DNA of 11,564 bases from an uncultured Hungatella sp. (lineage in GTDB: Bacteria; Bacillota; Clostridia; Lachnospirales; Lachnospiraceae), in assembly GCA_959018155.1 (NCBI GenBank), contig CAUEKH010000043.1, forward strand, positions 1 to 11,564. The letters are read 5' to 3'. Shown here in pieces: positions 1 to 7,257 of the stretch. Below the pieces are notes generated by a model, which worked only from the letters and a program-made list of their open reading frames with translations, ran no database searches and was not told the DNA's origin. Within the stretch, counting starts at the first letter, position 1. Every line of letters starts with the position of its first letter. A program made the translations under genes and the position numbers.

Positions 1-228
1 GCCTTTTAATGGCCGCTTCGGCATATCGGCTCCGGAGTGTTCCCTTAACCCGGTCCCTCATGACGGCGCTCTCAGTCGGTGACGCCCTCTTCCTGTCAAG
101 TTTCTTAGGTCAGAGTCTCCTTCTCAGCCTTTCTCAGCTTTATTTTAAGGATTGTTCTTCATCATATATTCGTGATTCTTCAACCGGGCCCGGTTGTTCT
201 CTGAATTCATGTTTTCGTACGATGAATT
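1..228 (-). ncRNA. Structured 5' leader, lysine-riboswitch-like, cut by window edge
   Basis: A minus-strand promoter at 235-263 should start a transcript near 228, yet no credible minus-strand gene begins before the left edge, so at least about 228 nt are untranslated leader. Seen on the minus strand: GAAGAGGGCGTC at 92-81; a hairpin with CCGG arms (53-50 and 35-32) extended by GTT/AAC around the loop AAGGG; then ATGCCGAAGC at 25-16. GGCGU (86-82) can pair with AUGCC (24-20). The order of an AGAGG-N-GC box, an internal stem with a purine-rich loop, and a closing strand running into GCCGAAG resembles the 5' half of the lysine riboswitch. The expected AGUA element is not clear, and the P3-P5 part and closing P1 strand would lie outside the window. 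A structured leader is fairly likely; the lysine class is a guess from motif memory. If right, the gene off the left edge would be lysine uptake or biosynthesis. Confidence 0.4.
181..196. repeat. Perfect 16-bp palindrome CAACCGGGCCCGGTTG
   Basis: The sequence equals its own reverse complement over 16 bases and has no spacer, and the symmetry stops at both ends. It lies about 32-47 nt downstream of the predicted start of the leftward transcript. A palindrome with no loop is more like a dimeric repressor operator than an RNA hairpin, and no T-run follows on either strand, so it is not a terminator. The binding protein cannot be named from the sequence. Confidence 0.6.
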
Positions 229-234
229 GCGTAT

Positions 235-263
235 ATAATATCACAAACGATTTCCCCATGCAA
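235..263 (-). promoter_or_regulatory. Sigma-A-type promoter reading left into the leader
   Basis: On the minus strand TTGCAT (263-258) is separated by exactly 17 nt from TATTAT (240-235). This is a good match to a housekeeping promoter and is divergent from the MATE promoter at 295-323. The expected transcription start is near 228, giving a long untranslated leader that leaves the window. Confidence 0.6.
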
Positions 264-294
264 TATTTATTTTTCACAAAAGATTTTCCGATTG

Positions 295-323
295 TTGACA
301 TTCCCTCCCTAAAAGGTTACAAT
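295..323 (+). promoter_or_regulatory. Near-consensus sigma-A promoter of the MATE gene
   Basis: A perfect TTGACA (295-300) is followed after 17 nt by TACAAT (318-323), five of six bases of the -10 consensus. The start would fall near 330, giving a leader of about 33 nt before the ATG at 363. No operator-like dyad is seen over this promoter, so strong, perhaps constitutive, expression is expected. Confidence 0.8.
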
Positions 324-347
324 AATGTGCACGCTTACTAATTGATT

Positions 348-354
348 AGGAGGG
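348..354 (+). promoter_or_regulatory. Ribosome binding site that sets the MATE start
   Basis: AGGAGGG lies 8 nt before the ATG at 363. A longer frame opens at a TTG at 342, but that codon precedes the Shine-Dalgarno sequence itself, so the ATG is preferred. Confidence 0.85.
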
Positions 355-362
355 CTTTTTTT

Positions 363-1736
363 ATGTCTGTAACAAAAGACAACACTGCGCCGGCTGAGAA
401 CAAAATGGGTGTCATGCCGGTCAACAAATTACTATTTACCATGTCCATGCCCATGATTATCTCTATGCTTGTACAGGCCTTATATAATGTCATCGACAGC
501 ATTTTCGTGGCGCAAATCGGAGAAACCGCGCTGGCTGCTGTTTCTCTCGCGTTCCCGGTACAGAACTTAATCATCGCCGTTTCCGTCGGAACTGGCGTCG
601 GAGTCAACGCGCTTCTGTCGCGTTCTCTCGGAGAAAAGAATCAGGAGAGTGCCAATTTAACGGCTGTCAACGGACTTTTCGTATTCTTTTTAAGCTACCT
701 TGTGTTCGCCGTATTCGGCATTTTCTTCGCCAGAACGTACTTCACAATTCAGACTTCCAACCAGGAAATCATTGACCAGGGTACGACGTATCTGTCGATC
801 TGCTCCATTTTCTCCTTCGGGATTTTCTTAGAAATCGCGCTGGAGAGAATCATGCAGTCCACAGGCCGCACCATCTACAACATGATTACCCAGGGACTCG
901 GCGCTATTATCAATATTGTCCTGGATCCGATCATGATTTTCGGTCTGCTCGGTTTCCCGCGGATGGGAATCATGGGCGCCGCGGTGGCAACGGTCACCGG
1001 CCAGATTGTGGCCATGCTCCTTCTCCTGTATTACAACATCACGAAAAACCCTGATGTCGATATGAGTATGAAGGGCTTCCGGCCGGACGGGCGCACCATC
1101 CTGGAGATTTACCGCGTCGGGCTTCCGTCAATCATCATGCAGTCCATCAGTTCCGTCATGACCTTTGGCGTCAACAAGATTCTGCTGATGTTCTCCGAGA
1201 CAGCCGTTTCCGTATTCGGTATCTATTTCAAACTCCAGAGTTTCATTTTCATGCCGGTATTCGGTATGAACAACGCCCTGGTGCCGATTGTGGCCTACAA
1301 TTACGGCGCACGCCACAAGGACCGTATCATGAAGACTGTCCGCACCAGTGTAATCGCCGCAGTCTCCATCATGCTGGTGGGCCTTATCATCTTCCAGGTC
1401 TTCCCGGCTCAGCTTCTCATGATGTTCGACGCTTCCGATCACATGCTGGAAATCGGCGTCCCGGCACTGCGTCTCATCAGCTTAAGCTTTTTATTCGCCG
1501 GCTACTGCATCGTCGTTGGCTCTGTCTTCCAGGCGCTGGGAAATGGCGTCTACAGCCTCGTTGTCTCTGTGGCAAGACAGTTAGTCTGCATCCTGCCTCT
1601 GGCCTACGCGTTCGCCGAACTGTTCGGACTCCACGCCGTCTGGTACGCGTTCCCGCTGTCTGAGATTATTTCTATGGTGATGACTACCATACTGTTCAGA
1701 CGGATTTATGTGAAACGGATTCAGACGCTTCGATGA
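363..1736 (+). CDS. MATE-family multidrug/cation antiporter
   Basis: This 457-residue inner-membrane protein belongs to the MATE (multi antimicrobial extrusion) family, which exports drugs or metabolites in exchange for Na+ or H+. The length is typical, and about twelve hydrophobic segments in two halves are visible. The first half has the familiar stretch PMIISMLVQALYNVIDSIFV (about residues 30-49) followed by VGTGVGVNALLSRSLGEKN, and the second half repeats the pattern with VPIVAYNYGARHKDRIMKTV. There is no signal peptide, and a short polar N-terminus precedes the first segment. The start at 363 is set by the Shine-Dalgarno sequence at 348-354. The gene is monocistronic: its own strong promoter lies just upstream and a bidirectional terminator follows. 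The substrate cannot be deduced. The family call is secure; the closest subgroup is probably the NorM/DinF-like pumps common in Clostridia. Confidence 0.93.
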   Translation: MSVTKDNTAPAENKMGVMPVNKLLFTMSMPMIISMLVQALYNVIDSIFVAQIGETALAAVSLAFPVQNLIIAVSVGTGVGVNALLSRSLGEKNQESANLTAVNGLFVFFLSYLVFAVFGIFFARTYFTIQTSNQEIIDQGTTYLSICSIFSFGIFLEIALERIMQSTGRTIYNMITQGLGAIINIVLDPIMIFGLLGFPRMGIMGAAVATVTGQIVAMLLLLYYNITKNPDVDMSMKGFRPDGRTILEIYRVGLPSIIMQSISSVMTFGVNKILLMFSETAVSVFGIYFKLQSFIFMPVFGMNNALVPIVAYNYGARHKDRIMKTVRTSVIAAVSIMLVGLIIFQVFPAQLLMMFDASDHMLEIGVPALRLISLSFLFAGYCIVVGSVFQALGNGVYSLVVSVARQLVCILPLAYAFAELFGLHAVWYAFPLSEIISMVMTTILFRRIYVKRIQTLR

Positions 1737-1781
1737 CCTGGGAAGGGGAAATCGTTTAGAACGTCAGCCACTTACCTACCA

Positions 1782-1840
1782 AAATAAGCGGACTTATGGA
1801 ACATGCTAATCTCATGTCCAATAAGCCCGCTTATTTCTTT
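1782..1840. terminator. Bidirectional rho-independent terminator, MATE / AraC regulator
   Basis: A long stem joins AAATAAGCGGACTTATGGA (1782-1800) to its near-perfect complement at 1817-1836, with one mismatch and one bulged base. It is extended inward by ACATG/CATGT around the loop CTAATCT. On the plus strand it ends in TTATTTCTTTCT; on the minus strand it ends in TTATTTT. It therefore serves the two convergent genes on either side. Confidence 0.88.
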
Positions 1841-1908
1841 CTACGAACCAGCAGCAGAAAAGACCTGGAATCTATTGCCTTTCCTGCCGCCACACATTTC
1901 TCAAAAGC

Positions 1909-2730
1909 CTACTCCTCCCGCAGCACCAGGCAGTAAGCCTGCCGGTACTCCTTCGCAGTCACTCCCATATACTTCTTAAATATCTTCCGGAAATAATCAA
2001 CGTCCGTATACCCGCACTCATACGCCACCTCACTCCCTGTCAGATTCGTCTCTATCAGCAGGCGGCAGGCCCGGTTGATTCTCGACTCATGGATGGCGTC
2101 CGTTAAATTTCTCCCGTAAACCGCATGGAATACCCGTCCTAAATAATCGGGATTACACTCCAGCTGCTCCGCCACCATGGACGCGGACAGCGGGGCTTTT
2201 AAGTGTTCCCGGATATATTTCGCGGCCTGGTTGGCCAGAAGGACCTTCTGTCCGCTGACCTCCAAGGGGGATAAAGAATCCGACAGTTCGCAGAGAATTT
2301 CCAGAAGAATCATGTTAAGGAGAGTCCTGTCATCGCGGCAGACATTCTGACGCCGGATAAACCGCCTGAACAGTTCTTCAAATGATTCCGGTTTCGCAAG
2401 TCTGATCAGCTGCGGCAGGGACATGATATCGCGTCCGGTCCTTGCCGCCTCCTCCTCGATATCAAAATGAAGCCAGTAAAAAGTCAGATCCGCGTCAAAA
2501 TCTCTGGTACCGCCGTGATGGCGTCCCGGGAACAGAATTAACGCCTCCCCTTTTTCCACATTATACTCCACGTCTTCCTCAAATATCCCCAGACACCCAT
2601 TGGTCACGTAGATAATTTCAAAGGTATCGATCGTTCTGTCCGCGTGACGTCCCTCCCCTTTTGTCACGAGATACCCGGCATTGAGCGCCCGCACAGGCAG
2701 AACTGCCTTCAAATGTAAAAAATGTTCCAT
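1909..2730 (-). CDS. AraC-family transcriptional regulator with cupin sensor domain
   Basis: This cytoplasmic 273-residue regulator has the classic two-part layout. Residues about 30-92 form a cupin-like AraC ligand-binding domain (IDTFEIIYVTNGCLGIFEED, then GEALILFPGRHHGG). Residues about 165-265 form the AraC DNA-binding domain, with a first helix-turn-helix around LSASMVAEQLECNPDYLGRVF and a second around GSEVAYECGYTDVDYFRKIF followed by the usual MGVTAKEYR end. Such proteins usually activate sugar transport or catabolic genes, but the ligand is not known here. The start at 2730 follows a purine-rich GGGAGAGGG stretch. The gene is divergent from the MFS transporter at 2938, which makes that transporter the most likely target. 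Despite the family name it should not be taken as the arabinose regulator: that role fits the GntR/LacI protein at 4372-5493 better. Confidence 0.9.
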   Translation of the reverse strand: MEHFLHLKAVLPVRALNAGYLVTKGEGRHADRTIDTFEIIYVTNGCLGIFEEDVEYNVEKGEALILFPGRHHGGTRDFDADLTFYWLHFDIEEEAARTGRDIMSLPQLIRLAKPESFEELFRRFIRRQNVCRDDRTLLNMILLEILCELSDSLSPLEVSGQKVLLANQAAKYIREHLKAPLSASMVAEQLECNPDYLGRVFHAVYGRNLTDAIHESRINRACRLLIETNLTGSEVAYECGYTDVDYFRKIFKKYMGVTAKEYRQAYCLVLREE

Positions 2731-2937
2731 TTCCCTCTCCCATCTGTCAACAATGATTAGTCGGAATCCTCCAGTTAATCTCTTCTTTTTCCTCTTGTAT
2801 AACCCGCCTCAAACTGGCAAGATAGAGGAAGATACGGTTCCGTCGCGTCTTTATCCAGTGGAAAATGACCGTCCGTTTCCCATAGTTTTATTTAGAATAA
2901 CAGAAATATGAATATTTGAAAAGAGGAAATATGACAT
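2731..2937. other. Divergent intergenic control region (AraC regulator / MFS)
   Basis: This 207-bp gap should carry promoters for both genes. TAGAAT at 2893-2898 could be a -10 for the MFS gene but has no good -35 at 17 nt. TTGTATAAC occurs near 2796 without a convincing partner. The MFS start at 2938 is preceded by AGAGGA at 2922-2927, 10 nt away. An out-of-frame ATG at 2931 is too close to that site and leads to a very short frame. A weak AraC-activated promoter would fit the absence of a strong consensus, but no clear operator pair was identified. Confidence 0.4.
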
Positions 2938-4269
2938 ATGGTTACAGTATTGCATTTAAAACAATTGGTATCCCGCACCTATTTCTGTGAAGGCCCTTTA
3001 AAGGCGGCGGATTATGCCAGAGGCAGGAATCTCTTTATCGCGGAGGGCTGCTGTGCCAACGGCATTGTCACCCTGACGACCGGGGCATTCTTATCCGGCT
3101 ACGCAGGGTATTTAGGTGCCGATGATTCCGTCAATGGTATCATCGGTTCCATTCCCGTGCTTCTCTGTACCCTGCAGATGTTTTCCTCTATCATCCTTGA
3201 AAATATCAGCCGCAGGAAGTTCCTGATTGCAGCGTTTGCCCTGATTCACAGGCTGCTTCTCTCCTCCATTTTCTTTATCCCGCTGTTCGTAAAGGAAACG
3301 GCCGGACGGCTGGCGGCTGTCATTGCCATTTATGCGGTTGCCCACTGCTTCGGCGCATTTATCGGCACGGGAACCGGAAACTGGCTGCTCTCGCTGGTTC
3401 CTGACAGCATCCGTGGAAACTATCTCGGTAAAAAGGACGCATTTGCCTTTGGCTTTACCACCATCTTAAGCCTCATCATGGGGCGGATCCTCGACTGGTT
3501 CCGCGCTGGCCATCAGGACCTTTTAGGGTATTACATCGTCGGGCTGGTGGTGCTGTCTGTGGCATTTACCGATTTCTGGTGTCTGTCTTCGATAAAGGAA
3601 CCGGCGGTAAAACCGCACCGGCAGAGTCTGAAAGCTGTGATAACAGAACCATTTCTTGATAAGGAATACCGGAAAATCATTCTGCTCTATATGTTCTGGA
3701 ACTTAGCGCTCCAGGTGGCGGGACCATTTTTCAGTGTATACATGGTGACGGGGCTTAAGCTGGATTATACGTATATCACATTTTTAGGGCTGATTTCTTC
3801 CACTGTGAGGGTATTCGCCGCCTACGCCTGGGGACGGTTCGCAGACGCAACCTCCTGGCTGAAGGCCGCCAAATGTTCCATGTGCCTGCTGGGTATGGTC
3901 CATTTTTCCTGGCTGTTCATGACGAAGGATACTTACATGGTGCTTCAGCCCCTCCTTCAGGCTTTATCCGGTGCGGCCTGGGGCGGAATCGCAATCGCAG
4001 TGTTCAACATTCAGTACCAGTTTGCCCCTTCGGAAAAGCGGGTTCTCTATGTCAGCGCCAATTCGTCCTATGCGGGACTATGCGGATTTTTTGCCACGCT
4101 TTTAGGCGCGGCGCTGCTGAAGGTGCTGCCTTCGCTGAAATTGGGCTCACTCACCATCACGGGGATGCAGATGCTTTTTGCGCTGTCGGGAAGTCTGATT
4201 GTGGGGTGCGTGATCTATATTGGGAGGCGGTTGCCAGAGGATAAAAAGAAAGCGGAACAGACCGCGTAA
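2938..4269 (+). CDS. Major facilitator superfamily (MFS) transporter
   Basis: This 443-residue integral membrane protein has about 11-12 hydrophobic segments and the length of a standard MFS carrier. Features include an N-terminal cytoplasmic segment, first-half helices such as VTLTTGAFLSGYAGYLG and VNGIIGSIPVLLCTLQMFSS, a central hydrophilic loop around residues 219-237 (SSIKEPAVKPHRQSLKAVIT), a second-half start at about 238-263 (FLDKEYRKIILLYMFWNLAL), and a lysine-rich C-tail. The substrate is not recognisable. Its position between an AraC-type regulator and an arabinose operon makes a sugar or sugar-derived substrate reasonable, but this is only context. It is probably controlled by the divergent regulator at 1909-2730. 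It is followed directly by a terminator, so it is transcribed alone. The MFS call is firm; specificity is unknown. Confidence 0.85.
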   Translation: MVTVLHLKQLVSRTYFCEGPLKAADYARGRNLFIAEGCCANGIVTLTTGAFLSGYAGYLGADDSVNGIIGSIPVLLCTLQMFSSIILENISRRKFLIAAFALIHRLLLSSIFFIPLFVKETAGRLAAVIAIYAVAHCFGAFIGTGTGNWLLSLVPDSIRGNYLGKKDAFAFGFTTILSLIMGRILDWFRAGHQDLLGYYIVGLVVLSVAFTDFWCLSSIKEPAVKPHRQSLKAVITEPFLDKEYRKIILLYMFWNLALQVAGPFFSVYMVTGLKLDYTYITFLGLISSTVRVFAAYAWGRFADATSWLKAAKCSMCLLGMVHFSWLFMTKDTYMVLQPLLQALSGAAWGGIAIAVFNIQYQFAPSEKRVLYVSANSSYAGLCGFFATLLGAALLKVLPSLKLGSLTITGMQMLFALSGSLIVGCVIYIGRRLPEDKKKAEQTA

Positions 4270-4287
4270 GAAGTTGTAAGAAGACGC

Positions 4288-4340
4288 AAAACGCCTGCAC
4301 CGTCGTGGCGGGATGGGGCAGGCGGTTTGTTGAATTTTTA
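4288..4340 (+). terminator. Rho-independent terminator after the MFS gene
   Basis: The stem CGCCTGC (4292-4298) / GCAGGCG (4318-4324) is preceded by AAAA and followed by TTTGTTGAATTTTT. The loop of 19 nt is long. It begins about 20 nt after the MFS stop. Read on the minus strand it gives TTTTGCG after the stem, so it may also act weakly for the convergent araR. Confidence 0.7.
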
Positions 4341-4371
4341 TCAGAAATAACAGTCCTCTCACATCACCACT

Positions 4372-5493
4372 CTAACGTTTCCTGCACGATTCCCGCACAA
4401 TCAGTTCCGGTTTCAGCACCCGTTCCACCCGGCTCTCCTCATCCGGAATCCTGCGTATCTTCTCCAGCAGAAGTTCCGCCGCCATGGCCCCCAGTTCTTC
4501 CTGCGGGTGGGCGATGGTCGTCAGCTTCACCATGCCATTTTCCGCGATAAAGGAATTGTCATACCCGGTAACTGAGATATCCTCCGGCACCTTTAGGCCC
4601 TTCTTTGCCAGCGCCTTGATTACCTCCAGCGCAATCTGGTCATTATAGCAGACAACGCCGTCTATGGCAGTCCCCGAGTCCACCATAAGCTTCATGACCT
4701 TGGCCGGCTTCACTGCCCAGTCCTCGGTGTGGAACCAGATCACCATGTCCGGCTCATAGGGAAATCCCGCCTCCTGAAGAGCCTTCACATACCCTTTATG
4801 GCGTTCCTTTCCCTGGCTGTCATCCGCCTTGAAGATCCCTACAATGTGGCGATGTCCCAAATCAATCAAATACTTCGTGACAAGGTAACCGCCTCTGCAG
4901 TCGTCCATCAGAATGTGGGGCTTGTTCTTCATCTGGGCGTAATATCCCTGAATAAAAACGTAGGGAATCTGGTAAAAATCCAGCTTGTCATAGAGATTTT
5001 TATGGCCGCATATGATCTCGCTCTTGCTCGGCTCAATAATCAGGCCATCCACATCTTTTTCCAGAATTTCTTCGAGGCACTTGCTTTCCCTCACCCGGCT
5101 GTTTCCCGTGTTCTTTAAAATGATACTGTACCCGTTTGCAGTCATCACCCGGTCAATCCCGGAAATCAGCCTGGGAAAAATATAATCGGACAGATAAGTG
5201 GTAACGACCGCGATATTTCCCGATCCCTTCCTATTTCCTGCTTTTCTCGATACAAAGGTCCCGCGCCCGTGCTCCGCCTCCACAAAGCCTTCCTGCTCCA
5301 GAATCGAGAGCGCTTTTCTGACTGTATGGCGGCTCACATGACAGGAGGCCGACAGTTCATTTTCGGAAGGCAGCTTATCTCCCGGCTTCAATTTTCCCGA
5401 AATGATATCTTCCTTCAGTTCCTCCATCAGCAAAAAATATTTCGTTTTTCCCTCTGTTGCCAGGACGTAAGGGGGATTCTCCCTTCCTTCCAT
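4372..5493 (-). CDS. araR: AraR-type arabinose operon repressor (GntR/LacI chimera)
   Basis: This 373-residue regulator has the AraR architecture known from Bacillus subtilis: a GntR winged helix at the N-terminus fused to a LacI/periplasmic-binding-protein effector domain. The GntR part spans about residues 18-83 (YFLLMEELKEDIISGKLKPG, then LPSENELSASCHVSRHTVRK, then the wing HGRGTFVS). The sugar-binding part spans about 94-369 (NIAVVTTYLSDYIFPRLISG, GGYLVTKYLIDLGHRHI, DGVVCYNDQIAL, DISVTGYDN). In characterised AraR proteins L-arabinose releases the repressor from DNA. The gene is the last of the araA-kinase-araR run, 100 bp after the kinase, so it is probably autoregulated through the operon. 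The start at 5493 is chosen because AGGAGGA sits 7 nt upstream. A frame open to 5550 would add 19 residues without such a site. The architecture is certain; the arabinose ligand is inferred from its neighbours. Confidence 0.88.
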   Translation of the reverse strand: MEGRENPPYVLATEGKTKYFLLMEELKEDIISGKLKPGDKLPSENELSASCHVSRHTVRKALSILEQEGFVEAEHGRGTFVSRKAGNRKGSGNIAVVTTYLSDYIFPRLISGIDRVMTANGYSIILKNTGNSRVRESKCLEEILEKDVDGLIIEPSKSEIICGHKNLYDKLDFYQIPYVFIQGYYAQMKNKPHILMDDCRGGYLVTKYLIDLGHRHIVGIFKADDSQGKERHKGYVKALQEAGFPYEPDMVIWFHTEDWAVKPAKVMKLMVDSGTAIDGVVCYNDQIALEVIKALAKKGLKVPEDISVTGYDNSFIAENGMVKLTTIAHPQEELGAMAAELLLEKIRRIPDEESRVERVLKPELIVRESCRKR

Positions 5494-5500
5494 GATGTCG

Positions 5501-5507
5501 TCCTCCT
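5501..5507 (-). promoter_or_regulatory. Ribosome binding site that sets the araR start
   Basis: On the minus strand AGGAGGA lies 7 nt before the ATG at 5493. Upstream in-frame ATGs at 5523 and 5550 have no comparable site. Confidence 0.85.
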
Positions 5508-5593
5508 GTTGTGGTATTTCCATATCATTTTCATGACATGACTGCGCCATTTTCCTATCATGATTATTTCATATCGCATCATTCGCGTCACGT

Positions 5594-7198
5594 TTATTCC
5601 GCCAAATGCTCCACAGCCGCCTTCTCGATAGCCAGCCCTTCTGCATACCGCTCCATAAACGCGTCGAATCCCTTTACATCTGCCTCGTCAGGCTCCAGGG
5701 TAGTCCCCTCTTCGCCTGCAAATACCTGCTTGTCGAGATATTCGTCGAGAGTCTCTGCGCCGCCATTTTTCCGGTACATCATATAAGCCGCCAGAATTGC
5801 CACGCCCCAGGCGCCGCCCTCGCCGGCTGTTTCCATAACTGTCACCGGCACATTGACTGCCGCGGCCATAATTTTCTGGCCCACGCCCTTCGTCTTAAAC
5901 AGGCCGCCGTGTCCTAAAAGTTTATCCAGCTTCACATCCTCTTCCTTAAACAGGATATCCATTCCCGTCTTCAGTGCTCCCAGAGAGGTAAATAAATGTA
6001 CTCTCATGAAGTTTGCCAGGTTGAACTTACTGTCCGGAAGACGCACAAAGAGCGGACGCCCCGCCTCAAAATGAGTGATGTGCTCACCGGAAAAATAATT
6101 GTAAGCCAGCAGGCCGCCGCAGTCGCTGTCGCCTTCTAAAGCCTTGTGATAGAGTGTGGCAAACAGTTCATTTCTGTCCACCTTCATCCCAAAGCTTTCC
6201 GCAAATTCTTCGAACAAATCGACCCAGGCATTCAAATCCGACGTACAGTTATTGCAGTGAACCATAGCCACCGGATCGCCTGCCGGCGTCGTCACCAGGT
6301 CAATCTCCGGATGAACCTTCTTTAAGTCCTTTTCCATGACTACCATGGCAAAGACGCTGGTACCTGCCGACACATTTCCGGTACGTCTCGCCACACTGTT
6401 AGTCGCCACCATTCCCGTTCCCGCGTCTCCCTCCGGCGGACACATGGGAATTCCCGGCTGCAGATTTCCGCTGGGGTCGAGAAGCTTCGCCCCCTCGGCC
6501 GTCAGCGTCCCCGCCTCCGTTCCCGCGGTTAATACCGTCGGAAGGATATCGCGCAGCTTCCATGGGAAATTCTCCCCCGCCACAAGAGCGTCAAACTTCT
6601 CTATCATCTCCTCGTTAAAATCCTTCTTCGCGCTGTCAATCGGGAACATTCCCGCACAGTCTCCGATGCCAAGCACCTTTCTGCCGGTCAGTTTCCAGTG
6701 GACATATCCCTCCAGCGTCACGAGGTAATCAATCTCCTTCACATGCGCTTCTTTTTTCAGAATGGCCTGATATAAATGAGCAATACTCCATCGCTGTGGA
6801 ATGTTGTACTGGAACAGCTCAGTAAGCTTTTCAGACGCTTCCCCGGTCATCGTATTTCTCCAGGTACGGAAGGGAACGAGGATCTCCCCCTCCTTATTAA
6901 ATGCCATATAACCGTGCATCATAGCCGAGAATCCAATGGCCCCGACCGTCGTCACCGTCTCACCGTATTTCTCCTTTACCTCCCGGGCCATGCTCCGGTA
7001 GCAGCCCTCTACGCCTTCCCAGATATCCTCCAGCGTATACGTCCAGATATTATCTACAAACCGGTTCTCCCAGTCGTGGTTTCCCACCGCAATCGTTTTG
7101 TGCCTCTCGTCTGTCAGAACCGCTTTGATACGCGTAGACCCCAGTTCGATTCCCAGAAATGTCCGTCCTTCGCGGATAGCATTTGCAATATCGCTCAT
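5594..7198 (-). CDS. FGGY-family carbohydrate kinase, probable L-ribulokinase (AraK/AraB role)
   Basis: This 534-residue cytoplasmic kinase of the FGGY family should phosphorylate L-ribulose to L-ribulose 5-phosphate with ATP. Visible motifs, numbered from the ATG at 7198: the N-terminal phosphate-binding strand-turn [14 protein letters not shown] (about 15-28); [11 protein letters not shown] (about 253-263) with the likely catalytic Asp258; [14 protein letters not shown] (about 274-287); and the C-terminal ATP-site block [18 protein letters not shown] (about 429-446) and [17 protein letters not shown] (about 456-472). It lies 59 bp after araA with no terminator between. From memory it resembles the clostridial FGGY group (AraK of Clostridium acetobutylicum), which is not orthologous to E. 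coli AraB; databases may label it xylulokinase. The family is certain. The substrate rests on operon context. Start: see the site at 7207-7213. Confidence 0.85.
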   Translation of the reverse strand: MSDIANAIREGRTFLGIELGSTRIKAVLTDERHKTIAVGNHDWENRFVDNIWTYTLEDIWEGVEGCYRSMAREVKEKYGETVTTVGAIGFSAMMHGYMAFNKEGEILVPFRTWRNTMTGEASEKLTELFQYNIPQRWSIAHLYQAILKKEAHVKEIDYLVTLEGYVHWKLTGRKVLGIGDCAGMFPIDSAKKDFNEEMIEKFDALVAGENFPWKLRDILPTVLTAGTEAGTLTAEGAKLLDPSGNLQPGIPMCPPEGDAGTGMVATNSVARRTGNVSAGTSVFAMVVMEKDLKKVHPEIDLVTTPAGDPVAMVHCNNCTSDLNAWVDLFEEFAESFGMKVDRNELFATLYHKALEGDSDCGGLLAYNYFSGEHITHFEAGRPLFVRLPDSKFNLANFMRVHLFTSLGALKTGMDILFKEEDVKLDKLLGHGGLFKTKGVGQKIMAAAVNVPVTVMETAGEGGAWGVAILAAYMMYRKNGGAETLDEYLDKQVFAGEEGTTLEPDEADVKGFDAFMERYAEGLAIEKAAVEHLAE

Positions 7199-7206
7199 TC
7201 TCTGCA

Positions 7207-7213
7207 CCCCTTT
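7207..7213 (-). promoter_or_regulatory. Ribosome binding site that sets the kinase start
   Basis: On the minus strand AAAGGGG lies 8 nt before the ATG at 7198. An upstream in-frame GTG at 7207 overlaps this site and cannot use it. Confidence 0.75.
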
Positions 7214-7257
7214 ATCTATAATATTTCATGCTTTCTGTTATTATTTTTAACTTCATG

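Noticed and set aside
9..341. Open frame of 110 codons on the plus strand in the leader region
   Set aside because: No Shine-Dalgarno sequence, no recognisable domain, and it spans both divergent promoters and the hairpins, so it is not a likely gene.
1128..1442. Antisense frame inside the MATE gene
   Set aside because: It is a shadow of a strong coding gene, with low-complexity His/Asp/Gly-rich content and no start signal.
2745..2750. TTGACA on the minus strand just before the AraC-family gene
   Set aside because: It is only about 14 nt from the start codon, so any transcript from it would begin inside the gene; no -10 with proper spacing serves this start.
2931..2990. ATG at 2931 with a short frame overlapping the MFS start
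   Set aside because: It is only 3 nt from the ribosome binding site, out of frame with the transporter, and stops after about 20 codons.
5494..5550. N-terminal extension of araR to the ATG at 5550
   Set aside because: The added 19 residues precede a perfect AGGAGGA site placed 7 nt before the ATG at 5493, and GntR domains usually start close to the N-terminus.
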